Source: Ochromonadaceae sp. CCMP2298 (taxonomy: Eukaryota; Sar; Synurophyceae; Ochromonadales; Ochromonadaceae). From it: 10,481 nt of DNA. This document shows positions 1 to 6,788 of this stretch, in pieces (the first letter of the stretch is position 1; the number at the start of each line of letters is the position of its first letter). The stretch covers positions 1 to 10,481 of the forward strand of contig MU634741.1 of NCBI GenBank assembly GCA_026770595.1, in the 5' to 3' direction. The position numbers were made by a program, and so were the translations under genes. The notes under the pieces were generated by a model. It made no database searches. It was not told the DNA's origin and saw only the letters and a list, made by a program, of their open reading frames with translations.

Positions 1-272
1 TGGATGAGGCTTCCTGGCCGGTTAGAGACAGTCCCTCGCTGAAGGCGACCTCGGCCAAGGTGAAAGGATTCGTCGGCGTGCTGTCTGCTATGCGCCCTGG
101 GGGTGAGAATGAGAAGGAGGGGGAGAAGGAGGGGGAGAAGGAGGGGGAGAAGGGGCGGGAGGCGAAGTATGCTCTGGATGAGGCTTCCTGGCCGGTTAGA
201 GACAGTCCCTCGCTGAAGGTGACCTCTGTCAAGGTGAAGGGGTTTCTCAGCGTGCTGTCTGCTATGCGCCCC
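1..272 (+). repeat. 174-bp tandem duplication
   Basis: Positions 1-98 match 175-272 with about ten substitutions and no gap. The period is 174 bp (58 codons), so the duplication keeps the reading frame. The first copy may be the end of a longer array cut by the window edge. Confidence 0.85.
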
Positions 273-434
273 TTCTCAACCGCCAACAGCAAGGTCTCAC
301 CCGAGGCTCCGGATGACCTGCAGTTCCGGCTGAAGAGGCTGTCGGACGCCATCTCCCGCCAGCAGAGCTGCATCGTGAGCACATACAATGAGGCGGAGCT
401 GAGCGGATGGCGCAGAAATTATTTGTCCAGATGA
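1..434 (+). CDS. C-terminal part of an unrecognised protein with a duplicated 58-residue unit
   Basis: The frame is open from the left window edge (first full codon at 3) to a TGA at 432-434, giving about 143 residues; the start lies outside the window. It contains two copies of a segment that begins DEASWPVRDSPSLK and ends VLSAMRP (codons at 3-98 and 177-272), differing at four of 32 residues. Between them is a charged stretch built from EKEG units. After the second copy comes a different tail, roughly SPEAPDDLQFRLKRL to the end at RRNYLSR, which looks able to form a short amphipathic helix. The conserved protein repeat, with nucleotide changes partly silent, argues that the frame is really translated. 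I recognise no domain and assign no function. A GTGAGA at 103-108 resembles a splice donor, so part of the repeat could be intronic, but I see no compelling partner acceptor. Confidence 0.6.
   Translation, partial: DEASWPVRDSPSLKATSAKVKGFVGVLSAMRPGGENEKEGEKEGEKEGEKGREAKYALDEASWPVRDSPSLKVTSVKVKGFLSVLSAMRPFSTANSKVSPEAPDDLQFRLKRLSDAISRQQSCIVSTYNEAELSGWRRNYLSR
111..155 (+). repeat. 12-bp minisatellite coding for EKEG units
   Basis: The unit GAGAAGGAGGGG repeats nearly four times in frame and codes for Glu-Lys-Glu-Gly. It lies between the two copies of the 58-residue unit and is a likely source of length variation. Confidence 0.85.
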
Positions 435-811
435 CAGATAGGGGCAGATAGGGGCAGAACTAGACATCTAGACGGTTACGTAGACAACAGATTGACATTG
501 CTGACATGGACATGGCTTCAAGAGGCGGTCTGCAAAATTTTTACGTATTTACATTTATTAAAATACAAACAAGAAAATTATTGAGATGATCGAATACGCA
601 GTTAAAGTGTGAACGCTTTACGGAGTAACTGTTACAGCTAACAGTGGCAGTACCAGTGACTGTAGGCTGGCGGGGAAGGGCCAGGTGTGACATAGAAGGT
701 GTGGATGCTGGATGTTGGATGCTACAGTATGAGTACAGGATAGAGGTAGGTAGAGGGAGGGAGGTAGAGGGTATCGAGACTAAAAAGGAAGCAGACAACA
801 GGCAGCGGTGC
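435..811. other. Intergenic spacer, probably two convergent 3' UTRs
   Basis: No convincing coding frame is seen. It begins with a short tandem copy of GATAGGGGCA near 436-456, then becomes AT-rich around 535-605. A minus-strand poly(A) signal lies at 554-559. A 110-codon minus-strand frame overlaps it, but its composition (Ser, His, Pro and Thr without pattern) looks accidental. Confidence 0.5.
554..559 (-). terminator. Poly(A) signal AATAAA
   Basis: TTTATT on the plus strand reads AATAAA on the minus strand. It is about 250 bp past the TAG at 812-814 that ends the coding-like minus-strand frame, a normal 3' UTR length, and about 620 bp past the earlier TAA at 1175-1177. Confidence 0.4.
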
Positions 812-1174
812 CTACACCCACACAACATCGTGCTGGGTAGATGGTGCGTACTGGATGGGTGCGGTGAGAGCAATGCCTGTGTGCTCCTGTGCTGTACCCT
901 TCCCCCCGACTGGTTGTTTGGTCAGCAGACATATGTCTGAGGTCGGGTCCCTGTCACGTAGACTGACTGTGGCGTCACCGTAGGAGGGGGAGGTGGGGGA
1001 GGGGGAGGGGGGTAGGCTGTCCAGCTGAGCATCGTCCCCGCTCTCTCCGCTCCCTTCCCTCGCGATGGTCACCCTCACAATTTCTGAAAGATTGGGAGCG
1101 CCCACCTCTTCCTTCTCCGCCCTGGCGACGTTCCTGTAGCTTTTGCTGACGCGATACCACGTCCTAGGACTGAC
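812..1174 (-). other. Coding-like continuation of the membrane-protein frame beyond an in-frame TAA
   Basis: Immediately after the TAA at 1175-1177, the same frame runs on for 120 codons to a TAG at 812-814. It contains no Met codon, so it cannot be an independent gene started at AUG. The translation is varied and looks protein-like: a basic stretch (RVSKSYRNVARAEKEEVG), an acidic/Ser segment (GSGESGDDAQLDS) and a Pro/Ser-rich linker (PPSPSPTSPS). It could be the downstream half of a protein read past the stop, the rest of a decayed gene, or a spliced exon whose upstream partner I could not find. I tested the GT donors inside the upstream ORF (CCC|GTG, GCC TT|GTGT, GCG|GTG) against the acceptors at CTACAG, CGCCAG and TTTCAG. 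None joins the two halves in phase. Confidence 0.3.
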
Positions 1175-1420
1175 TTATTTGATCGTATCCTCCCGCCTTG
1201 CAGCTGAGTTTTCTGTTGGAGATTCCATAGATTCGAGCGATGCCATTAAATCCCGTCTGCTCGTTGGCTCGTGCCCTGTAATCTGGCGCCTAATTCTGTA
1301 TCGCTGGTATGATCGTCTGATCGCTGCCACCGCTGCACACAAGGCGAGCAGGATGAAAATTGGAAGCAGCACGGGGTTGCCCTGCTGCAGTTGTTCATCA
1401 TCAGCGGCTGCAGCGGCCAT
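1175..1420 (-). CDS. Small single-pass membrane protein, 81 residues, unrecognised
   Basis: The ORF starts at the first ATG after an in-frame stop at 1553-1555; the ATG has a G at +4. It ends at TAA 1175-1177. Residues 1-16 are an Ala/Asp/Gln-rich head. Residues about 17-34 (NPVLLPIFILLALCAAVAA) form one hydrophobic span. They are followed at once by a strongly basic segment (RRSYQRYRIRRQ), the usual cytosolic flank of an N-out, C-in anchor. The rest is Ser/Glu/Arg-rich. There is no cleavable signal peptide or cysteine pattern. The same frame continues as coding-like sequence after the stop, so the true product may be about 201 residues. I recognise no family. It could also be a chance ORF, but the hydrophobic-then-basic order favours a real protein. 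Confidence 0.4.
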   Translation of the reverse strand: MAAAAADDEQLQQGNPVLLPIFILLALCAAVAAIRRSYQRYRIRRQITGHEPTSRRDLMASLESMESPTENSAARREDTIK

Positions 1421-1446
1421 CGTAGCTATTGTTCCCACAGAGCAAT

Positions 1447-1500
1447 GACGCCCAACAGACACAGAGGGTGGCTGACGCCCAACAGACACGGAGGGTGGCT
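1447..1500. repeat. 27-bp direct repeat, two copies
   Basis: Copies at 1447-1473 and 1474-1500, beginning GACGCCCAACAGACAC, differ at one base. They lie just upstream of the minus-strand membrane-protein ATG, in its probable 5' UTR or promoter. Confidence 0.9.
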
Positions 1501-1694
1501 GTATCTGTGTGGATGTTATGACCGAACTCCACTTCCTCCCCTTTGGTATTCCTCAACCGTTTTTCATATTTTCAAAGTGTAGAACGAAAAGTGTTCCCAT
1601 GAAAAAAACCACTACGCCCACTACAACAAAACCCACGCCACCCCTCGCTTTTTCCGCGATTGGAATCTATTACAATTATTATTTCAACACAAAG
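1501..1694. other. Non-coding spacer
   Basis: No coding frame or RNA gene is seen. The stretch has A runs (1603-1608) and becomes AT-rich toward the foldback element. It may hold the promoter of the minus-strand gene, but no TATA box or other clear signal stands out. Confidence 0.4.
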
Positions 1695-1929
1695 ATGTGC
1701 AATATATCAATTAATTTACTAAAATTATATTAAATATGTATTTTAATCTATATTAGACGAGTTATAGAGAGATTACTATCTACAAATTCGTATTAATTGG
1801 CGCCACAAACAAAAATTAAGGCGCCAATTAATGCGAATTTGTAGATAGTAATCTCTCAATAGCTCGTCTAATATACATTAAAATACATATTTAATATAAT
1901 TTTAGTACAGTAATAGATGTATTGCACAT
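1695..1929. mobile_element. Foldback / MITE-like element with 110-bp inverted arms
   Basis: The left arm (1695-1804) is the reverse complement of the right arm (1820-1929) over 110 positions without a gap, with about eight mismatches. The inner 88 bp differ at only four. The unpaired centre is 15 bp (1805-1819), flanked on both sides by GGCGCC. The element is AT-rich except for that GGCGCC, has no ORF, and could form a very long hairpin. This is the structure of a miniature inverted-repeat or foldback transposon. I see no clear target-site duplication at the ends, so the exact borders and superfamily are open. A palindromic hairpin RNA precursor is the main alternative. Confidence 0.7.
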
Positions 1930-2101
1930 TTTTCAATTGCACATAAAATTGTGATGGATACCAAGAGCATCAAAGGCGGGGGGGGGTAAGTTAGGCGTGG
2001 TTTTTGGGCTTTTTGATGGAAACACCCCTCAGAAAAACACCACTTTTTTTTTTGTTGCCTACTGCTGTAACAAAGAAGATCCGCGAAGCGTGTGTGTTTT
2101 T
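1930..2101. other. Non-coding spacer with homopolymer runs
   Basis: It contains a G run near 1978-1986 and a T run near 2044-2054. Minus-strand frames across it give low-complexity Lys/Gln-rich products. No gene is supported. Confidence 0.4.
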
Positions 2102-2244
2102 TGATGAGGACCCATGTTTTTGTTGCGGGTTTTGAGAAAACTGGGTCCTCATCATCTTTTCTCTCATCATTGCTCTCACCCAAAAGCGCAAAAATATGAT
2201 GAGAACCCAAAAACCCACTGGCCATCTCCAAAAAATTCTCATCA
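2102..2244. promoter_or_regulatory. Cluster of TGATGAG motifs in both orientations
   Basis: TGATGAGGACCCA (2102-2114) faces a perfect 13-bp reverse complement at 2142-2154. A near-copy, TGATGAGAACCCA, is at 2197-2209 and pairs over nine bases with TTCTCATCA at 2236-2244. A further CTCATCA is at 2163-2169. That makes five copies of TGATGAG in 143 bp, about 380-530 bp before the kinase ATG. Repeated paired sites upstream of a gene suggest a binding array for a dimeric regulator. Alternatives are hairpins in a 5' UTR or a small decayed transposon. No function is demonstrated. Confidence 0.35.
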
Positions 2245-2292
2245 GCCCGTCAGGAGTCAGAAAAGGAATCTAGGGGAGTGCTCCAGATCTGC

Positions 2293-2450
2293 ATGCACCT
2301 TGCACTTGCATTCGCTTGGCCTTCCTCAGTGAACAGCCTCCCTGAACACGTGAACTCGTCGGCTGAAGCACCAACAGATCGCATCGCGGAAAATCGCACC
2401 GTTCTCTCTAGCGATCCTGTGGACACCAAACTGAGGATCTGCGATCGAAG
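2293..2450 (+). other. Possible 5' exon of the histidine kinase (UTR or coding)
   Basis: From an ATG at 2293 a frame is open for 53 codons to TGA at 2452-2454. A good donor, AAG|GTGAGC, follows 2450. Two readings are possible. Spliced to the acceptor TTCTCACAG (ending 2599) it is a 5' UTR exon, because the joined frame meets TGA at 2616-2618 before the ATG at 2628. Spliced instead to TCTTTCAG (ending 2665), the phases match and the joined frame enters the kinase at ...DR|SRVFLLRALL, giving an alternative N-terminus of about 53 extra residues in place of the first 13. I prefer the first reading because of the strong ATG context at 2628. Confidence 0.35.
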
Positions 2451-2627
2451 GTGAGCCATCCGCAGTCAATTAATGCCTTTACGTTAACACAAGACAAGAG
2501 TGAACAGAGTAATATTACTTTGCTTAAATCTCTGCTCGGTGATCTACTGTGTCTGTTCTCACCCGCTCACATGCCTCTCCACACATTCAATTCTCACAGT
2601 GACCAATTGACAAGTTGACCATTGACC

Positions 2628-5600
2628 ATGGCTAGGGTTGTATTAAATCCTAAGATGTCTTTCAGCCGAGTGTTCTTGCTACGCGCTTTGCTGTGTGCCA
2701 CTCTCTTAGGGGGTGCTGCACTCATCGGCTGGACAGCCTACTCCGTGCTGCAGGCCAGCGAGGAGCGAACAGCCAACTCCGTGTACGAATCCGTAGCACT
2801 CGCGGCGCTACAGAATACGCAGGTGGCGTTCTCTCGGGCCGCCAGAGGGGCCAACATGATGGCCTCGGCCTACAGCTCTGCGTTGCCCTCGGAAAGTATG
2901 TGGCCCAACGCGTATGTGGGTGGGTTCATCGAGACCGTTACACAATTGGTGGATATCACATCAGTGGCGACGTACACATTCGCGCCTGTGCTGCGGCCAG
3001 ACCAGGTGGCAGCGTGGGAGACTTTCGCGTTCAACCTGTGGGACACTGACCCGGGGATACCCAAAGAGAGAGCCTACCTACAAACGACAGGCGAGAGAGG
3101 CATTTGGCAGTTCAATCCCGCGATTCCCTTCCCGGGCTCGATCTTCCTAGACGACAAGTCCGGGGACACTGTGTGGGGGGATAACGACACAGTGCGCATC
3201 CTGCTGCCCATCACGCAGACCCTGAATTTCGACGTTTTGGGGATCAATATGTTCCCCAACAGGGTCAACGGGCCACTCTTCGAGAAAAGCCTGCTCTGCG
3301 CTTCAGCGCGCAATATCAAGGACGCGCGTGCAAATTGCACCTCCGTGGTGCCCCCGATTCAGCTGCCCCTGCCAAACCCGAAAAATCCTATGCCCTCTAT
3401 CCCTACTGACTACCAGACGGCTGTGTTCGCGCCAATATCCATCGTGGGGGACGACGGGACCACTAAGGTGGTGGGGGGGGTGGGGGGGGGGCTGGTGTGG
3501 TCCGATTTGCTGTTGAACACGGTCCCCTCCTTCGTGGGCGAGATGGATGTAGTAGTGGAGGCAACCGGAGAGGACGGTACCGGAGAGGTGTTCACGTTCG
3601 AGTTCAAGAAGGGCAAGCCCAGCTTAAAGGGCATCGGCGACCTACACGACACGAGGTGAGAGAGTGTGTGGGATGCTAACTATCGCACACTAACGCACAC
3701 ACATACATCCACACACACACACACACATCCACTCCCACACACACACACACACACACACATCTACATACACCTACACACACACTAACATACACACTAACAC
3801 ACACACACCTACACACACAGGTACTCTCATAAGAGGATGTCGGGGGCATTGTACCCAGCATCCCTGATCGGCATTGCAGAGTCCAGCAAATACACAATCA
3901 CATTCTACCCTCGGAAGGCCTTCTACGACGAGTACAAGTCCAATAACCCCATTTACTTCACCATCGGGGGAGTCTCGCTGATCGCCCTGGTCAGCCTGAT
4001 CTTTCTGCTGTACGACTTCGCAGTGAGCAGGCAGAGCGAGAGGCAGCAGATTGTGCTGGACACCAAGCGCCGGTATGTGCGCTTCATCAGCCACGAGATC
4101 CGCACGCCTTTAAACACCGTTCGCCTGGGACTGAAGCTGTTCGACCTGGAGCTGGTCGCGAGTCTGAAGATGCTGAGTGAGAAATCTCCTGCCGAGGCGG
4201 TGCAGTTGATGACTAAGACGATCGAGAATTGGATCCAGCTTACCGACGATGCTCTGAGCAGCACAGAGGCCGCGGTGGATGTTCTTAACGATCTGTTGAA
4301 TTACGATAAGGTGAGTTGCTGTCAATTATCTACCACTCGCTACCCACTCTCTCTGATGCTGTATGCTGTCCACTAACTCCCTCTCTACCTCTCTCCCCTT
4401 CTCCCCTTCTCCCTCTGCAGATCGAGTCGGGGACGCTGCGCCTGGAGTTCTCCTCTGTGCCCATATGGCAGGTGGTGAAGAAGACCACTGCGTGTTTCGC
4501 CATGCAAGCGAGAGAGAAAAACGTCACGCTCACGCTCACAGGCGCGCTATGGGACGAGCAGCTGGTGGGCTATGATCTGACGCACTATCAGTCGTTGCAG
4601 GTGGTGGGCGACTCTATGCGCATATCGCAGGTGCTGCGCAACCTCATGTCGAACGCCATCAAGTTCACACCGACGCTGGGCTCTGTCTCTGTCCACGGTA
4701 AGACGCAGTCGCCTTCTCTGCCACGCCTTGAACCAACGCATTCTCATTTGTTCCCCCATGCCCACACTTTGTCTTTCTCTTTTTCTCAGCTGAATGGCTT
4801 CCTGAAGCACTGACCGATGCCGAGATCCTTGATATTTCCCAGCAAGAGTCGCAGCAGTGGCTCTCTTATGCCAGAGCTGGCGCTGTATGCGTCTCCGTGA
4901 CGGACACTGGAGCGGGTCTCTCCCCCGCACAGCTGTCGGAGATAGGTGCGGAGGGGGTGCAGTTCAACGCGAACCAGCTGCAGGCTGGGCAGGGGTCGGG
5001 TCTGGGTCTGTTCATCAGCAAGGGCATCTGCGTACAGCACGGGGGCACCTTCGAAGTGACATCACAGGGACTGGACTGCGGCGCTACGTTTTCCATCACA
5101 CTGCCGCTGTTCGAGATTACCAACGACCCACAGCGGGATCCCAACATCCCCAATCTCGTCAACAGGTTCCGCAGCGCCTCGTCCTTGGAACTGGCTACAG
5201 CGGTGGTGGAGAACAGAACGCAGCGCGTTCTGGTGGTGGACGGTAAGGATCTACTTAGACTCTGCGTCTGTGTACGCGTGTGTCACCCGTTCTCACACCC
5301 GTCTCCACTAACCTCGCTCTCTCCCCGCTCTCCACTCCCTCTACTCTGCAGATGCCACCTCTAACCGGAAAATGCTCCTGCGCATCCTGCGGACGAAGCA
5401 GTACGTCTGCGAGGAGGCTGAGAACGGGAAAGTGGCAGTGGAGAAATACGCAGCTGCTGTGGAGCGGGGCGAGCCCTTCGATGCCATTCTTAGTGATTAC
5501 GAGATGCCGATTATGAACGGACCGGACTCTGTGTGGGAGATGCGACGCTTGGGCTGCAAGTGCTTCATCGCAGGCATCACCGGCAACGTGATGCAGGATG

Positions 5601-5884
5601 ACATCGATCTATTCAAGGAGAAGGGCGCCGACTGCGTGCTGTCCAAGCCTCTCGACACGGACGTGTTTGAGAGCCTCTTCAGGAACTTCCAGCCCAGGCA
5701 GACTCCCTACAGCACAGATGCGGTGGTAGAGAAGGGCTTTGGGGCGGTGGGGCGCATGCGGGGGGGCACGGAGAGGGAGGTGGCCTCTACGGAGAGGACG
5801 GTGTCAAATAAGTTTGGGGCTAATGTATCGCGGAGAGAGAACAGGGTGCACCCGGGGCCCGGATCTGCCTACGAGATGGCGTGA
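2628..5884 (+). CDS. Hybrid sensor histidine kinase with CHASE-like ectodomain and C-terminal receiver
   Basis: The model is join(2628..3655, 3821..4310, 4421..4697, 4790..5242, 5352..5884), 926 residues ending in TGA. The ATG sits in ACCATGGC, and an in-frame TGA at 2616 precedes it. Residues 16-38 form membrane span 1 and about 387-409 span 2. The roughly 345 residues between them face outside and resemble CHASE-type sensor regions, ending FTFEF...GIGDLHD. HisKA follows: FISHEIRTPLN, phospho-acceptor His434. The HATPase domain has its N box (RNLMSNAIKFT, Asn584), G1 (VTDTGAGLS, Asp637) and G2 (GQGSGLGL, about 665-671); the F box is weak. The receiver (about 744-865) has the acidic pair Asp749/Asp750, phospho-acceptor Asp798 in SDYEMPIMNG, Thr826 and Lys848. 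All key residues are intact. The enzyme should autophosphorylate at the plasma membrane on ligand binding and relay phosphate to its own receiver, then to a separate HPt protein. The last 60 residues are a disordered basic tail. The ligand is unknown. Kinase identity is secure; the exact N-terminus is less so. Confidence 0.93.
3656..3820 (+). other. Kinase intron 1 (165 bp, phase 2)
   Basis: Donor ACGAG|GTGAGA, acceptor ACACACAG|GTAC. The joined codon is AGG (Arg343), and the frame continues as YSHKRMSGALYP toward span 2. Most of the intron is a CA-type repeat that reaches the acceptor. Confidence 0.9.
3685..3819 (+). repeat. (CA)n microsatellite with CATACA and CTACA variants
   Basis: Interrupted CA dinucleotides fill kinase intron 1 and form its 3' end, leaving no conventional pyrimidine tract before the AG. 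Confidence 0.9.
4311..4420 (+). other. Kinase intron 2 (110 bp, phase 0)
   Basis: Donor AAG|GTGAGT, acceptor CCCTCTGCAG|ATC, with a long CT-rich tract before the acceptor. It separates the HisKA domain from the HATPase domain. Confidence 0.92.
4698..4789 (+). other. Kinase intron 3 (92 bp, phase 1)
   Basis: Donor CACG|GTAAGA, acceptor TTTTTCTCAG|CTGAA; the joined codon is GCT (Ala599). It lies inside the HATPase domain between the N and G1 boxes. Confidence 0.92.
5243..5351 (+). other. Kinase intron 4 (109 bp, phase 1)
   Basis: Donor GGACG|GTAAGG, acceptor CTACTCTGCAG|ATGCC. The joined codon is GAT, restoring the second Asp of the receiver's VLVVDD motif. Without splicing the frame runs into the intron, reads VVDG and stops early, so the receiver motif independently confirms this intron. 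Confidence 0.95.
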
Positions 5885-6221
5885 TCAGGTGCGTGATTAG
5901 GTGGGCAGTCCATCAGTCCATGTTCCATCAGTCAGGCAGAGAGGGGACTGAGGGGAGAGGGGACAGCATACATACAGCATACATACAGCAGATGGCAGCC
6001 AGTAGCCAGCAGACAGCAAAGTACATAGAACACGGCAAGGACACAGCAAGCACACAGCACACAGTGTTCAGCAGACAGCTGACTGGGGAGCATTGGTGCA
6101 GAGCTGATTATCTCAGGGGATACACGGGGGGGGGGGCTACAAACCTACATACAGGGGAGGGGCTACATGGGCTGGCCTGTTATTTTATAAAAACTCGAAG
6201 CCCTGCCCCTGCGACACAGCA

Positions 6222-6266
6222 GGGGTCAAGGACGGGGACGGGGATTAGGACGGGGACGGAACGGGG
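6222..6266 (+). repeat. G-rich tract with five GGGG runs
   Basis: GGGG occurs at 6222, 6234, 6240, 6252 and 6263 with spacers of 2 to 8 bases, built from imperfect GGACGGGGAC units. It meets the usual spacing for a possible G-quadruplex in the kinase 3' UTR. Confidence 0.6.
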
Positions 6267-6328
6267 ATGTGCAGCCCACATACCTCTTAGGTAGGTAGAT
6301 CGTGGTCTTTCCCCCTCACGCGTTTCGC

Positions 6329-6334
6329 TTTATT
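6329..6334 (-). terminator. Poly(A) signal AATAAA, distal
   Basis: TTTATT on the plus strand is AATAAA on the minus strand, about 455 bp past the TAG of the coiled-coil/ankyrin gene. Confidence 0.35.
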
Positions 6335-6365
6335 CCAGTATCCAGTATTCGCCTTGTACAGGTGC

Positions 6366-6371
6366 TTTATT
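6366..6371 (-). terminator. Poly(A) signal AATAAA, proximal
   Basis: This is a second minus-strand AATAAA, 32 bp closer to the gene. Both share the surrounding GCTTTATTC context. Either could end the coiled-coil/ankyrin transcript. Confidence 0.35.
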
Positions 6372-6661
6372 CGCCTTTTTTAGGTAATATCATTCGAATT
6401 TCAAATATCGTACAGTAAAGCAATTAAAGTTGGACTTTTTCATCACATTTACTTTTTACTTCCTTACGGTAGGAGCGGGCAGTGGGCGGGGGGCATCCCA
6501 ACTGTAGGTCTAAATAGTTGTAAACCCAAGAATGGAAATGGGGAACCCCGACGGTTTTATGTGTAGGTGTGGGTACAGGGCGAGGTCGAGGGCAAAGCGG
6601 TGCCCAGTCCACTGTTAGAAATTTAAATTTACATAATTAAGTGATACACCAGCAAGGCAGC

Positions 6662-6726
6662 TTCGTATTTTTTAAATATTTCGTATTTTATAGCGTATTT
6701 TGTTCGTAGTTTCGTATTTCGTATGT
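6662..6726. repeat. Irregular TTCGTATTT repeat
   Basis: TTCGTATTT occurs at 6662, 6680 and 6711, with degenerate copies between (GCGTATTT, TTCGTAG) and after (TTCGTATG). It lies in the minus-strand 3' UTR and is otherwise featureless. Confidence 0.7.
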
Positions 6727-6788
6727 CTCTTGACAGCTGCTGCTGCATAATTTAGCCTGGGGATTCGGGAACCTAGGGACCTGGGAAC

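Larger units (their letters stand above)
5885..6788. other. Spacer between convergent genes, no coding frame
   Basis: The kinase stop and the stop of the coiled-coil/ankyrin gene face each other across about 900 bp. The first 180 bp are rich in CAGCA and CATACA. Then come a G run (6127-6136), a G-rich tract (6222-6266), minus-strand poly(A) signals and an AT-rich repeat. A plus-strand ATTAAA at 6423-6428 could serve the kinase transcript. A 137-codon frame at 5881-6294 has no protein-like character. Confidence 0.5.

Noticed and set aside
1143-1448. Plus-strand frame of 101 codons opposite the membrane-protein ORF
   Set aside because: Its hydrophobic and Ser/Ala stretches look like the antisense of the minus-strand span, and it lacks the hydrophobic-then-basic order seen there.
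1687-1935. Extension of the foldback arms and a target-site duplication beyond 1695 and 1929
   Set aside because: Matches beyond these points fall to background, and no matching short direct repeat was found at both ends.
1902-2242. Two minus-strand frames of 109 and 83 codons
   Set aside because: They overlap in different frames, run into the foldback arm and homopolymer runs, and have no protein-like composition.
2250-2459. Minus-strand ATG-started frame of 69 codons
   Set aside because: It lies opposite the plus-strand candidate exon with a good splice donor, and has no poly(A) signal, domain or membrane span to support it.
3837-4376. Independent kinase gene starting at the ATG at 3837
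   Set aside because: The sequence upstream of this ATG joins in phase to exon 1, and the frame ends inside intron 2. It is an internal exon of the hybrid kinase.
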